Source: Terriglobia bacterium (lineage in GTDB: Bacteria; Acidobacteriota; Thermoanaerobaculia; Thermoanaerobaculales; Thermoanaerobaculaceae). From it: a stretch of 64,000 bases of DNA. A program made the position numbers and the translations under genes. The stretch covers positions 1-64,000 of the forward strand of contig JAIQFQ010000005.1 in assembly GCA_020073245.1 (NCBI GenBank), given 5' to 3'. Of the stretch, positions 6,796 to 14,314 are shown one piece after another; position 1 is the first letter of the stretch, and each line of letters starts with the position of its first letter. Below the pieces are notes generated by a model. The model did not search any database, was not told the origin of the DNA, and saw only the letters and a program-made list of their open reading frames with translations.

Positions 6796-8637
6796 ATGCT
6801 CCGGAATTCCGTGTGTGCCGTCCTCATCTTCTTGCTTGCCGGCGCTTTGTATGCCGCCGACCCGAATGAGCTTCTGGCCAAGGTGAAGGCCGCGAGCGGT
6901 GGATCGGCCTGGGACGCGATCCGCACGGCGCGGACCAAGATGAAGGTCTCTGTCGGTGGGCTTACCGGCACGGCCGAGGCCCTCGACGACGTGACCGCTG
7001 GCCGCTACGTGGAACGTTTCAAGCTCGGCCCGATGAGCGGAGCCGACGGGTTCGACGGCGCGGTCCTCTGGTCGCAGGACGCCTCGGGTCAGTCGCGCGT
7101 GGAGGAGGGCGGTGACGCGCGCCTCGGGGCGATCAACGAGTCGTACCGGCGCGCCTACGGGTTCTGGCACGCCGAGCGTTGGCCGGCACAGATCGAGGAC
7201 GCGGGCACGCAGGAGGAGAACGGCCGAAAGCTCCTCATCGTGAGGATCACACCCAAGGGCGGCAGGCCGTTCGACCTCTGGATCGATTCCGCGACGATGC
7301 TCATCGACAGGACGGTCGAGAAGATGGCGATCGAGACGCGCACGACGTTCGCGACCGACTACCGGACCGTCGGTGGCGTGAAGATCGCGTTCGCGGCGCG
7401 GTCCACCAACGGTGACGCACGCTACGACCAGCGGGCGACGATCGACAGCGTTGACTTCAACGAGTCGGTGGAGGACGCCGCGTTCAAGCTCCCGGCGCCG
7501 CCTCCGCCCGACTTCGCGCTCGCCGGCGGCAAGACCTTTACCACCGTCCCGTTCGAGCTGGTCAACAACCATATCTACGTGGACGTCAAGCTGAACGGCA
7601 AGGGCCCCTATCGCTTGCTCTGCGACACGGGAGGGGCCAACATCGTCACGCCGGAACTGGCGAAGGAGCTGGGCGTTTCGAGCGAGGGCGCGTTCGAAGG
7701 GCGGGGCGTTGGCGAAAAATCCGAGGACGTCGGGGTCACCAAGGTCGAGAAGGTCGAGATCGGTGATGCCACGATCGCCAACCAGGTCTTCATGGTGTTC
7801 GCCCTCGGGCCTTTCAGTGCCGTCGAGGGCGTGCCGCAGCTCGGCCTCGTCGGCTACGAGGTGTTCAAGCGCTTCGTGGCCACGGTGGACTACGAAAAGA
7901 AGTTCCTGACGCTTTCGCTTCCCTCGGCATTCGACTACCACGGAACGGGCACCATCGTGCCGTTCACCTTCAACCAGCACATCCCGCAGGTTGAGGGCTC
8001 GATCGACGGGATCGCCGGCAAGTTCGACATCGACACCGGCGCGCGCGACTCCGTGTCGATCCTGGCGCCGTTCGCCGAGAAGCACGGGCTCAAGGAACAC
8101 TACGGGGCCACGGTGGCGGCGGTGACGGGGTGGGGCGTCGGCGGGCCGGCGCGCGGCGTGTTGACCCGCGCCAAGACCCTCCGGCTCGGAACCCTCGAGG
8201 TCGGCGGCCCGGTCGTGGACCTCTCGCAGCAGAAGAAGGGGGCGTTCACGGACCCGTACGTGGCCGGCAACGTGGGCGCCGGCGTCCTCAAGCGGTTCAA
8301 CGTCACGTTCGACTACGGACGCCAGCGGCTGATCTTCGAGCCCAATGCGAACAGCAGCCGACCCGACACCTACGACCGGGCCGGCATGTGGATCAACCGC
8401 GGCACCGAGGGGTTCGACGTGGTGGACGTCGTGGCGGGCGGCCCGGCGGAGGCCGCGGGCCTCAAGGTGGGCGACCGCATCATCTCGATCGGCGGGACGC
8501 CCGCCCGGGACCTGTCGTTGCCGGTCGTTCGCGAGCGCCTCCGCACCGAGTCGGTCGGCACGACGATCAAGCTGGCCGTGCGAGGGGACGGCAAGCCGCG
8601 CGAGCTGAAGCTCGTTCTGCGCGACCTCGTGCCGTAG
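6796..8637 (+). CDS. Secreted retropepsin-like aspartyl protease with PDZ domain
   Basis: 613 residues from ATG 6796 (GGAGG seven bases upstream). Residues 1-20 form a signal peptide, so it acts in the periplasm or outside. Residues ~21-245 form a beta-rich domain resembling lipoprotein-carrier-like folds. Two retropepsin-type halves follow: L-L-C-D-T-G-G-A around 274-280 and F-D-I-D-T-G-A-R around 409-416, so both catalytic Asp-Thr-Gly triads are intact on one chain. The C-terminal ~85 residues are a PDZ domain (G-G-P-A-E-A-A-G-L-K-V-G-D-R-I). Substrate unknown; single-chain DTG/PDZ proteins of this type are common in Acidobacteriota-like genomes (general knowledge). Confidence 0.8.
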   Translation: MLRNSVCAVLIFLLAGALYAADPNELLAKVKAASGGSAWDAIRTARTKMKVSVGGLTGTAEALDDVTAGRYVERFKLGPMSGADGFDGAVLWSQDASGQSRVEEGGDARLGAINESYRRAYGFWHAERWPAQIEDAGTQEENGRKLLIVRITPKGGRPFDLWIDSATMLIDRTVEKMAIETRTTFATDYRTVGGVKIAFAARSTNGDARYDQRATIDSVDFNESVEDAAFKLPAPPPPDFALAGGKTFTTVPFELVNNHIYVDVKLNGKGPYRLLCDTGGANIVTPELAKELGVSSEGAFEGRGVGEKSEDVGVTKVEKVEIGDATIANQVFMVFALGPFSAVEGVPQLGLVGYEVFKRFVATVDYEKKFLTLSLPSAFDYHGTGTIVPFTFNQHIPQVEGSIDGIAGKFDIDTGARDSVSILAPFAEKHGLKEHYGATVAAVTGWGVGGPARGVLTRAKTLRLGTLEVGGPVVDLSQQKKGAFTDPYVAGNVGAGVLKRFNVTFDYGRQRLIFEPNANSSRPDTYDRAGMWINRGTEGFDVVDVVAGGPAEAAGLKVGDRIISIGGTPARDLSLPVVRERLRTESVGTTIKLAVRGDGKPRELKLVLRDLVP

Positions 8638-8642
8638 TGGCA

Positions 8643-8798
8643 AAAGTGAAGAATTGAGTGTGAAGAGTGAGGAGTTGAGAGGCCCGGGGCTACCCAGTTG
8701 TCGCCACGATGCGGGCCTACGACTGGTTTCCTTTGTCGTTAGCTCTTAGCTTTTACCTCTTAACTCTTCACTCTTAACTCTTACCTCTTACCTCTTCC
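8643..8798 (+). repeat. Inverted heptamer array (CTCTTMM words)
   Basis: Between two genes, 8743-8798 holds eight consecutive 7-base units in perfect register: CTCTTAG, CTTTTAC, CTCTTAA, CTCTTCA, CTCTTAA, CTCTTAC, CTCTTAC, CTCTTCC. About 60 bases earlier (8643-8682) is the complementary purine-rich arm built of units such as AGTGAAG, AATTGAG, TGTGAAG, AGTGAGG, AGTTGAG. The two arms can pair imperfectly into a long stem around a non-repetitive middle. Confidence 0.75.
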
Positions 8799-8815
8799 TT
8801 GCTCCGGGCGGTAGA

Positions 8816-9082
8816 ATGTCCGGGACGGAAGGACGGACCTTGATCAAAAAGGCGTATCCGGGGCTGACCGTGGAGGCCATCCGGGCGCGCGAGAAAGCTC
8901 TCGAGCGGTTTGCGCGCTGGGAAGAGGAGCACCCCGCGACGCTCACACCCGCCGCGGCGATTTCTGCGGCGACCGCACTGTACGACATGCTGCCTGCCGA
9001 GGGTCGCGTCCGAGGCGTCGATCCCTCCGGCGTGATGGCGCTGCACGCCATCCTGTCCCGAATCAAGCCCGCATGCCGATGA
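8816..9082 (+). CDS. Small hypothetical protein paired with nucleotidyltransferase
   Basis: 88 residues, mostly helical and charged, no recognised family and no membrane segment. The start ATG 8816 lies in GGTAGAATG with no clear ribosome site; a TTG at 8840 is an alternative. It overlaps the next gene by 10 bases, so the two are translated together. Its position directly before an AbiEii/MNT-like nucleotidyltransferase suggests a partner (antitoxin-like or substrate) protein; this is inference from context only. Confidence 0.55.
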   Translation: MSGTEGRTLIKKAYPGLTVEAIRAREKALERFARWEEEHPATLTPAAAISAATALYDMLPAEGRVRGVDPSGVMALHAILSRIKPACR

Positions 9083-9648
9083 ACTCCCTGGAGCGCGCTC
9101 TCTTGGCCCTGGCGGCGTCCTTCGATCGGAAGGGCACACCGTACATGGTGATGGGTGGGCTTGCGAACATCATCTGGGGCGAGCCGCGCGCCACGATTGA
9201 CGTCGACGCCACGATCTGGGTCGAGGACGCGCAGATCGACGCTGTCGTGCACGATCTCGTCTCCGAGTTCCACGCTCTCTCCGGCGATCCAGTCGCCTTC
9301 GTCCGGGAGACTCGCGTGCTGCCCCTCGAATCCGACCAGGGCGTGCGGATCGACGTCGTCTTCGGCCTGCTCCCGTTCGAACGCGACGCCATTGCGCGGG
9401 CCGTGCCGATCGAGGTTGCGGGGGTGACGGTCCGCTTCTGCACTCCGGAAGATCTCATCCTCATGAAGATCATCTCGGAGCGCGAGCGTGACCTGGCCGA
9501 CGCCGAGAAGATCACGCACCGTCGCTTGCCGGAGCTCGATCTCGACTACCTCGAGCCGAGGATCCGGGAGCTGGCGGAGCTCCTCGGGAGGACCGAGATC
9601 GTGCGGCGCTGGGAGGCTTGGAAGGCGAGCGCGACCGACCGGCCCTGA
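9073..9648 (+). CDS. Nucleotidyltransferase of the AbiEii/DUF6036-like type
   Basis: 191 residues. An N-terminal M-G-G-L-A-N segment is followed by a D-V-D pair in T-I-D-V-D-A-T, the metal-binding acids of the DNA-polymerase-beta-like nucleotidyltransferase fold. A third acid is in R-I-D-V-V-F-G, and then comes C-T-P-E-D-L-I-L-M-K, typical of AbiEii-like and DUF6036 proteins. Such enzymes often transfer nucleotides to tRNA or to a protein partner in toxin-antitoxin pairs. It overlaps the small upstream gene by 10 bases. Confidence 0.7.
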   Translation: MPMNSLERALLALAASFDRKGTPYMVMGGLANIIWGEPRATIDVDATIWVEDAQIDAVVHDLVSEFHALSGDPVAFVRETRVLPLESDQGVRIDVVFGLLPFERDAIARAVPIEVAGVTVRFCTPEDLILMKIISERERDLADAEKITHRRLPELDLDYLEPRIRELAELLGRTEIVRRWEAWKASATDRP

Positions 9649-9820
9649 CCTTCGGCCGGTGTGCGCAACGTCAAGCCATCGACGGTTCAGCGACGGAGGA
9701 GTTGCGACCGCGGAGGAGCCGAGGTGGCGGGGAGCGGGGGAGAGTGAAGCAGGTCCTGGGCTTCCTTCTCCCTTGCCCCTCCGCCCCTCCGCTCCTCTGC
9801 CGTTGCTTGCGGCAGCAATG

Positions 9821-11092
9821 TCACGCACCGCGTAGCAGGGGCTTCACGCGGTCGTAGATCCACGGTTCGAGCCCCGACGCGAGGTAGAAACGCGGGACGA
9901 GGAGGTCGTCATCCTCCGTGATCACGCCCTCCGCGATCGCCAGGTTGGCGAGCGGCGTCCCGGGGTAAATGCGAATGCCGACGGTGACACGAAGTCCCTC
10001 GAGCCCAAGCGATTCTGCAAAGGCGATGCTCTCCTCGACGGTTTCGCGGGTCTCGCCAGGACCGCCCAGGAGCAAGAAGCCCCACCGGCGGATCCGGTGC
10101 GCAGAGAGCATGTCCGAGATCTCACGCACGTCGGCGGGTGTGAAGCGCTTGTTCATCTCGCGCAGCACCTGCAGGCAGCCGCTCTCGAAGCCGAGAGAGA
10201 CCTCCACGCACCCGGCCTGCGCCATCCTGCGCACGAGCTCCTCCGGCACCCGGTGGGGGTAGAGGATGCAGCGCCACTCGACACCGGTGGCGAGGCGCGA
10301 CAGCTCGTCGCACAGCTCGAAGGCGTGCTGCTCCGGGATGTTGAAGGAGTTGTCCACGAAGTACACGCGCTTGTATCCGGCCTGGGCGAGCACGGCGACG
10401 TGCTCGGCCACCTGCCGGGGCCCCCGGGCGCGCAGGCGCCGCCCCTGAATCTTCGCCGTGGAGCAGTACGAGCAGTCGTTCGGGCACCCGCGCCGGCTCT
10501 GGACGGGGATCCACAGGTCCGGTGTCGCCGGGTTTGCGGTCTCACGCAGCGCCTCGTCCCACATCGGCAGTGTGTCGAGGTCCTCCGAAAACGACGCATC
10601 GTTCGCGCAGCGTCTCCCGGCGGCGTAGACGCCGGGCAGTTCACACGGGTCGCGACCGCTCGCGAGGTACTCCAGGAGGGCGGGGAACGCCACCTCGCCG
10701 TCGCCGCGCACCCCGAAGTCCGCGCCGAGGTAGGCAAGCGCAGCGTCAGGGAAGATGCTGTAGCCCGCACCGCCCAACACGACCGGGGCGCGAGAGCACT
10801 CGTGGCACGCCTCGACCACCGGTTTGACCTTGGCGAGGAGGAATCGCGGGCTCTCTCGCGCCTGGTCGTCGATGTTGCGCACGGAGATGCCGATCACATC
10901 GGGCGGGTGTGCGGCGATGGCGCGGCACACCGCGGTTGCCGGGTCGGGTTCGCGGAGCAGGTCGAGGAACTCGACGTCATGGCCGGCTCGCCGCGTTGCG
11001 GCGGCGACGACCCCGAGTCCGAGCGGGATGGTGATCATGTTGAGACGCTCGGTGTTGGAGGAGATCAGCAGGACCCGCATCGCATCGATCAT
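9821..11092 (-). CDS. Radical SAM protein with B12-binding-like N-terminal domain
   Basis: 423 residues from ATG 11092 behind GGGAGGGG. Residues 1-150 have the alternating fold of cobalamin-binding domains (I-P-L-G-L-G-V-V-A-A-A, D-V-I-G-I-S, V-V-L-G-G-A-G-Y), though the base-off His motif is not obvious. The radical SAM cluster site is C203-x3-C207-x2-C210 in R-G-C-P-N-D-C-S-Y-C, followed by F-V-D-N-S-F-N and a G-G-P-G-E-T SAM-contact motif. Reaction unknown: the family includes methyltransferases and ring-modifying enzymes. It is transcribed divergently from the DUF169 gene. Confidence 0.8.
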   Translation of the reverse strand: MIDAMRVLLISSNTERLNMITIPLGLGVVAAATRRAGHDVEFLDLLREPDPATAVCRAIAAHPPDVIGISVRNIDDQARESPRFLLAKVKPVVEACHECSRAPVVLGGAGYSIFPDAALAYLGADFGVRGDGEVAFPALLEYLASGRDPCELPGVYAAGRRCANDASFSEDLDTLPMWDEALRETANPATPDLWIPVQSRRGCPNDCSYCSTAKIQGRRLRARGPRQVAEHVAVLAQAGYKRVYFVDNSFNIPEQHAFELCDELSRLATGVEWRCILYPHRVPEELVRRMAQAGCVEVSLGFESGCLQVLREMNKRFTPADVREISDMLSAHRIRRWGFLLLGGPGETRETVEESIAFAESLGLEGLRVTVGIRIYPGTPLANLAIAEGVITEDDDLLVPRFYLASGLEPWIYDRVKPLLRGA

Positions 11093-11127
11093 AGCCCCTC
11101 CCTTCCAATTGGCGCTGGCTTGGGACG

Positions 11128-11162
11128 ATGGAAGACGGAAGGGGGGAGACGGTAGAAGGAAG
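11128..11162 (+). repeat. Heptamer array (ACGGAAG words)
   Basis: Five 7-base units in register in the gap between two divergent genes: ATGGAAG, ACGGAAG, GGGGGAG, ACGGTAG, AAGGAAG. A pyrimidine-rich complement-like stretch (CTTCCCG, CTCCCGC, TTTCTGC) follows at about 11190-11235. It is of the same kind as the arrays at 8743, 38864 and 60543 but with a different word. Confidence 0.5.
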
Positions 11163-11311
11163 GCAGCGAACCGCAAGCGGAGCAGTATTCCCTCTACCCC
11201 CTTCCCGATTTCTTGCGCCGTCTCCCGCTTTCTGCCGTACGATGGGTCAAAGCTGCGCGTGAGCGACCGCGCGGCCGCTGCTGTGGCCGCGGTCGCAGGA
11301 GGGAGCACGCC

Positions 11312-12031
11312 ATGCAACCGAATCCGAAGACGCTGCTCGAGAGGATTGGGATTGAGGGACCGCTACTCGGCCTCTACGACGCTCCCGAGGCCGGACCGTT
11401 CGAGCCCGTGGTGAGGATCGAAGAGGGCGAGGGCACGTGCGTCTTCGCGTTCTACGACAAATGGGTGAAGGGCGAGACGCTCGAGCTCACGGCGGAGAGC
11501 TTCGGCTGCCGGGGAGCCGGCTCGTGCCTGTTCGGGATCGCGACCCGGTCACCCGAGGAGATGGTCAGCTTCCTCGTGGACAAGGAGGGGCTCAAGGGCT
11601 CGCGCGAGGTCATGCGCCAGTGGATCGAGCGGCGCAGGCTGTACCGCCCGAGATTCGGGAAGATCTTCATCGGTCCACTGCGCTCGGATCAGTACGAGTT
11701 CCTCAAGTCCGTAACGTTCTACGTCAACCCCGACCAGCTCGCGGCCCTCCTTCTGGGCGCCAACTACGACAGCGGCCCGGACGATCCGCCGCCGGTGCTG
11801 GCCCCCTTTGGGTCGGGATGCTCGCAGCTGCTCCCTCTCTTCGCCGACCCCGGGCTTCCGCAGGCGATCATCGGCGCCACCGACATCGCGATGCGGCAGT
11901 GGCTTCCGCCCGAGATCCTCGCGTTCACGGTCACGAAGCCGATGTTCGAGAGGCTCTGCGAGCTTGATGAGAGCAGTTTCCTTTACAAGCCATTCTTGAC
12001 AAGGCTGCATGACGCGCGGGCAAAGGCGTGA
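11312..12031 (+). CDS. DUF169 family protein
   Basis: 239 residues from ATG 11312, preceded by GGAGGG. The sequence fits DUF169: an N-terminal G-I-E-G-P-L-L-G-L-Y segment, a central C-R-G-A-G-S-C-L-F-G, K-S-V-T-F-Y-V-N-P-D-Q-L-A-A-L-L, then G-S-G-C-S-Q-L and a C-terminal D-I-A-M-R-Q-W. Conserved Cys residues suggest a cofactor or metal, but the family has no firm function. It is divergent from the radical SAM gene, with a heptamer array in between. Confidence 0.75.
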   Translation: MQPNPKTLLERIGIEGPLLGLYDAPEAGPFEPVVRIEEGEGTCVFAFYDKWVKGETLELTAESFGCRGAGSCLFGIATRSPEEMVSFLVDKEGLKGSREVMRQWIERRRLYRPRFGKIFIGPLRSDQYEFLKSVTFYVNPDQLAALLLGANYDSGPDDPPPVLAPFGSGCSQLLPLFADPGLPQAIIGATDIAMRQWLPPEILAFTVTKPMFERLCELDESSFLYKPFLTRLHDARAKA

Positions 12032-12064
12032 CAGCTGGCGGCTGACTCGCGCGGGCTCCGGCGA

Positions 12065-13147
12065 TCAGCGCCGCTCGGCCGCCCAGACGGTGTCGTCGCG
12101 GTGGGTGGCATACCAGGCGAAGTAGGAGGCGTACACGACGGCCGCGTCGGGCGGGAGAGCATCCGCGACAACGGCGACGGTGCGTCCCTGCGCGCGGTAG
12201 GTGAGCGCCGAGGCGAGCGCGGCCCAGGGCGCGGGGGGCGACGTCAGCGAGCCGGGGGCGGCTTTCAGTTCGGGGAACGGGAACGCAGTCCAGCCCTGGG
12301 CTCCGCCGATCGCGACGACGGGGGTCTTGAGCGGCCAGGCGGCGGGTGAGGGGAGCGGCTGCACGGGGAAGCGCAGCTGGTCGGAGCCGAAGTAATTGGT
12401 GTACGGGTCGCTGGCGTACTTCTCGGCCATGTCGGGATCCGGGGCGAGGACGGTCGTGTCCGGGTGCGCGCGCCGCCAGTCGGCCCAGCCCTCGACCGAG
12501 ATCGGAAGGGCAGCGAGCACCAGGCCGTCCGCCGCCGCCGGCCCTGCGACGGCGCGGAACAGGAGCTGGCTCCACAGGCTCTCGCCCTTACCCCCCGGCT
12601 GGCGGTCGTACATGAGCAGGTTCGAGTCGTACAGCAGGCCGCTGACACCGAACGTACGCCGCAGGCCGCGGACGTCGCGCCGGAACGCCGCTGCACTGTC
12701 GCACAGCGGGTTGTAGGTGACGGCGACGGCGACGCCCCCAAGAGTGTCGTTGACCGCCTCGTGCCAGACCAGCATGCGCAGGGGGTAGGCGCGAGCCTGA
12801 CCGTTCAGCTGGAGCCCGAGCACGCGGTCACCCGCGACCAGGAACTTCGCGTGCTTGGTGGTGGCGGCGTCGGCCTGGGCGGTTGTCCATGAGGGCGGAT
12901 CGACGAGCGCCCTCAGGCCGTCCTTCGGCATCCCCGAAGCGACCACCAGCTCCCGCGGAACACGGCACGGGGTCAGCGAGAACCCGTAGGACTCGACGCG
13001 ACGCCCGTCCCCGACGAGGCGCGCGCGGTGTCGTACGAGATACCGGGCGTGGAATGCGAACCCGACGGTCGCGACCGCGACGGCCGCGACGACGACCCAT
13101 CCTCCGCTCCTCAGGAATCCGGGCCGCGGCGGGGGAGAGTCCCTCAT
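12065..13147 (-). CDS. DUF3179 domain membrane-anchored protein
   Basis: 360 residues. A membrane segment at about 18-35 (V-V-V-A-A-V-A-V-A-T-V-G-F) anchors an extracytoplasmic DUF3179 domain with its hallmark blocks: A-Y-P-L-R-M-L-V-W-H-E-A-V-N-D, V-T-Y-N-P-L-C-D-S-A-A-A-F and L-L-Y-D-S-N-L-L-M-Y-D-R. The His, Cys and Asp in these blocks suggest metal binding. The start overlaps the stop of the prenyltransferase gene (ATGA), so the two are co-translated. Linkage to heme A genes hints at a role near respiratory oxidase assembly; that is inference. Confidence 0.8.
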   Translation of the reverse strand: MRDSPPPRPGFLRSGGWVVVAAVAVATVGFAFHARYLVRHRARLVGDGRRVESYGFSLTPCRVPRELVVASGMPKDGLRALVDPPSWTTAQADAATTKHAKFLVAGDRVLGLQLNGQARAYPLRMLVWHEAVNDTLGGVAVAVTYNPLCDSAAAFRRDVRGLRRTFGVSGLLYDSNLLMYDRQPGGKGESLWSQLLFRAVAGPAAADGLVLAALPISVEGWADWRRAHPDTTVLAPDPDMAEKYASDPYTNYFGSDQLRFPVQPLPSPAAWPLKTPVVAIGGAQGWTAFPFPELKAAPGSLTSPPAPWAALASALTYRAQGRTVAVVADALPPDAAVVYASYFAWYATHRDDTVWAAERR

Positions 13148-14070
13148 CGTCCCGGAGCGAGCATCGCGACCGCGAGGTTCACGGCCGGTGGGAGACGGTC
13201 CGCAACCATGGCGCCGAGGAGCAGAGGAAGGTAGGCGAGGGTGGCGATGAAGAGCCTCCGTGCAACCGCGTCGGTGCGGCGCAGAGCGAGCAGCGACGAC
13301 AGGACCAGGAGGCAGCAACCGAGCGCCACCGCGACTACGGCGAACCGCCAGCGCGTGATCCCGCCGAGAGCGGCAAGCACTCCGACAGGGAGGAGCGCCA
13401 GCGAGTAGAGCACGGTCATGCGGCCGGTTGCGCGGCCGGAGGCGTCCACCAGCGGCAGCATGCGGAACCCGCCGCGCGCGTAGTCCGCGCGGTACAGCCA
13501 GGCCAGCGCGAGGAAGTGCGGGATCTGCCACAGGAACAGCACGCCTGCGAGGAGCCAGGCCCCGAAGCCCAGTTCGGCCCCGGTCGCCGTCCAGCCCATC
13601 ATCGGAGGGATCGCGCCGCACACCGCGCCCGCGAGTGTGCAGAGCGGCGAGCGCGACTTGAGCGGCGTGTACACCAGCGTGTATACGAGCACGACGGTGA
13701 GGCCAAGGATGGCGGTGAGGACGTTCACGAACGCCGCGAGCAACCCGAGCCCGGCGGCGACGACCACGAGCCCGAAGACGAGGGCGTGGCCCGGGGTGAT
13801 GACCCCGGACGGAACGGGCCGGCGCATCGTGCGGCGCATGCGGGCGTCCCTCGCGGCCTCGAGGTACTGGTTCAGCGCCATGGCCCCGGCGCAGGCGAGT
13901 GTCGTCCCGAGCAGCGTCGGGATCAGCAGGGCCAGGTGCCGATGCGCGGCCGCGGCCATGACGAAACCGACGGCCGTCGTGGCCACGACGAGCGAGGTCA
14001 AACGGATCTTCGTGAGCTCCGGGTAGGCGCCAAGGGCGGCCCATGCGCGCCGCAGCAGGGAACCGTTCAT
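13144..14070 (-). CDS. ctaB: Protoheme IX farnesyltransferase (heme O synthase)
   Basis: 308 residues, UbiA superfamily with about nine membrane helices. First acidic motif region: N-Q-Y-L-E-A-A-R-D-A-R-M-x-R-T with R-R-P-V-P-S-G. Then Y-T-P-L-K-R-S-type residues (Y-T-P-L-K-S-R-S) and the second motif D-Y-A-R-G-G-F-R-M-L-P, as in CyoE/CtaB. It transfers farnesyl to heme B to make heme O in the cytoplasmic membrane. ATG 14070 was chosen over upstream starts because it begins right before the first helix. It lies opposite ctaA, which performs the next step. Confidence 0.9.
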   Translation of the reverse strand: MNGSLLRRAWAALGAYPELTKIRLTSLVVATTAVGFVMAAAAHRHLALLIPTLLGTTLACAGAMALNQYLEAARDARMRRTMRRPVPSGVITPGHALVFGLVVVAAGLGLLAAFVNVLTAILGLTVVLVYTLVYTPLKSRSPLCTLAGAVCGAIPPMMGWTATGAELGFGAWLLAGVLFLWQIPHFLALAWLYRADYARGGFRMLPLVDASGRATGRMTVLYSLALLPVGVLAALGGITRWRFAVVAVALGCCLLVLSSLLALRRTDAVARRLFIATLAYLPLLLGAMVADRLPPAVNLAVAMLAPGR

Positions 14071-14314
14071 CTGGAGTCTCGCCTCGAACACCCTGCCGCC
14101 TCCGTCTTTCCCGGCGCCGTTCCTGCCTGGTGTTCGGCCGCCATTCTGACACAGCCGGCCTCGGCGAGCGCCTGTCCCTGTGACACAACGACCGAAGGCG
14201 GGCAGCATTCCCGGCAGGGAGGCCGCACCGCCGGCGGCGGCCGGATCGGTTCCGGTGGAAGCCCGGCGCGGGCTGCCTCATACTACCGACGGCTCAGTTC
14301 GAGGGAGGCGCACG

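Noticed and set aside
6580-8643. Long minus-strand open frame opposite the aspartyl protease
   Set aside because: Composition is Arg/Glu/His-rich without any domain; the plus-strand gene has signal peptide, catalytic motifs and ribosome site.
8743-8798. CRISPR array
   Set aside because: Units are 7 bases without spacers; no cas genes. It is a word array.
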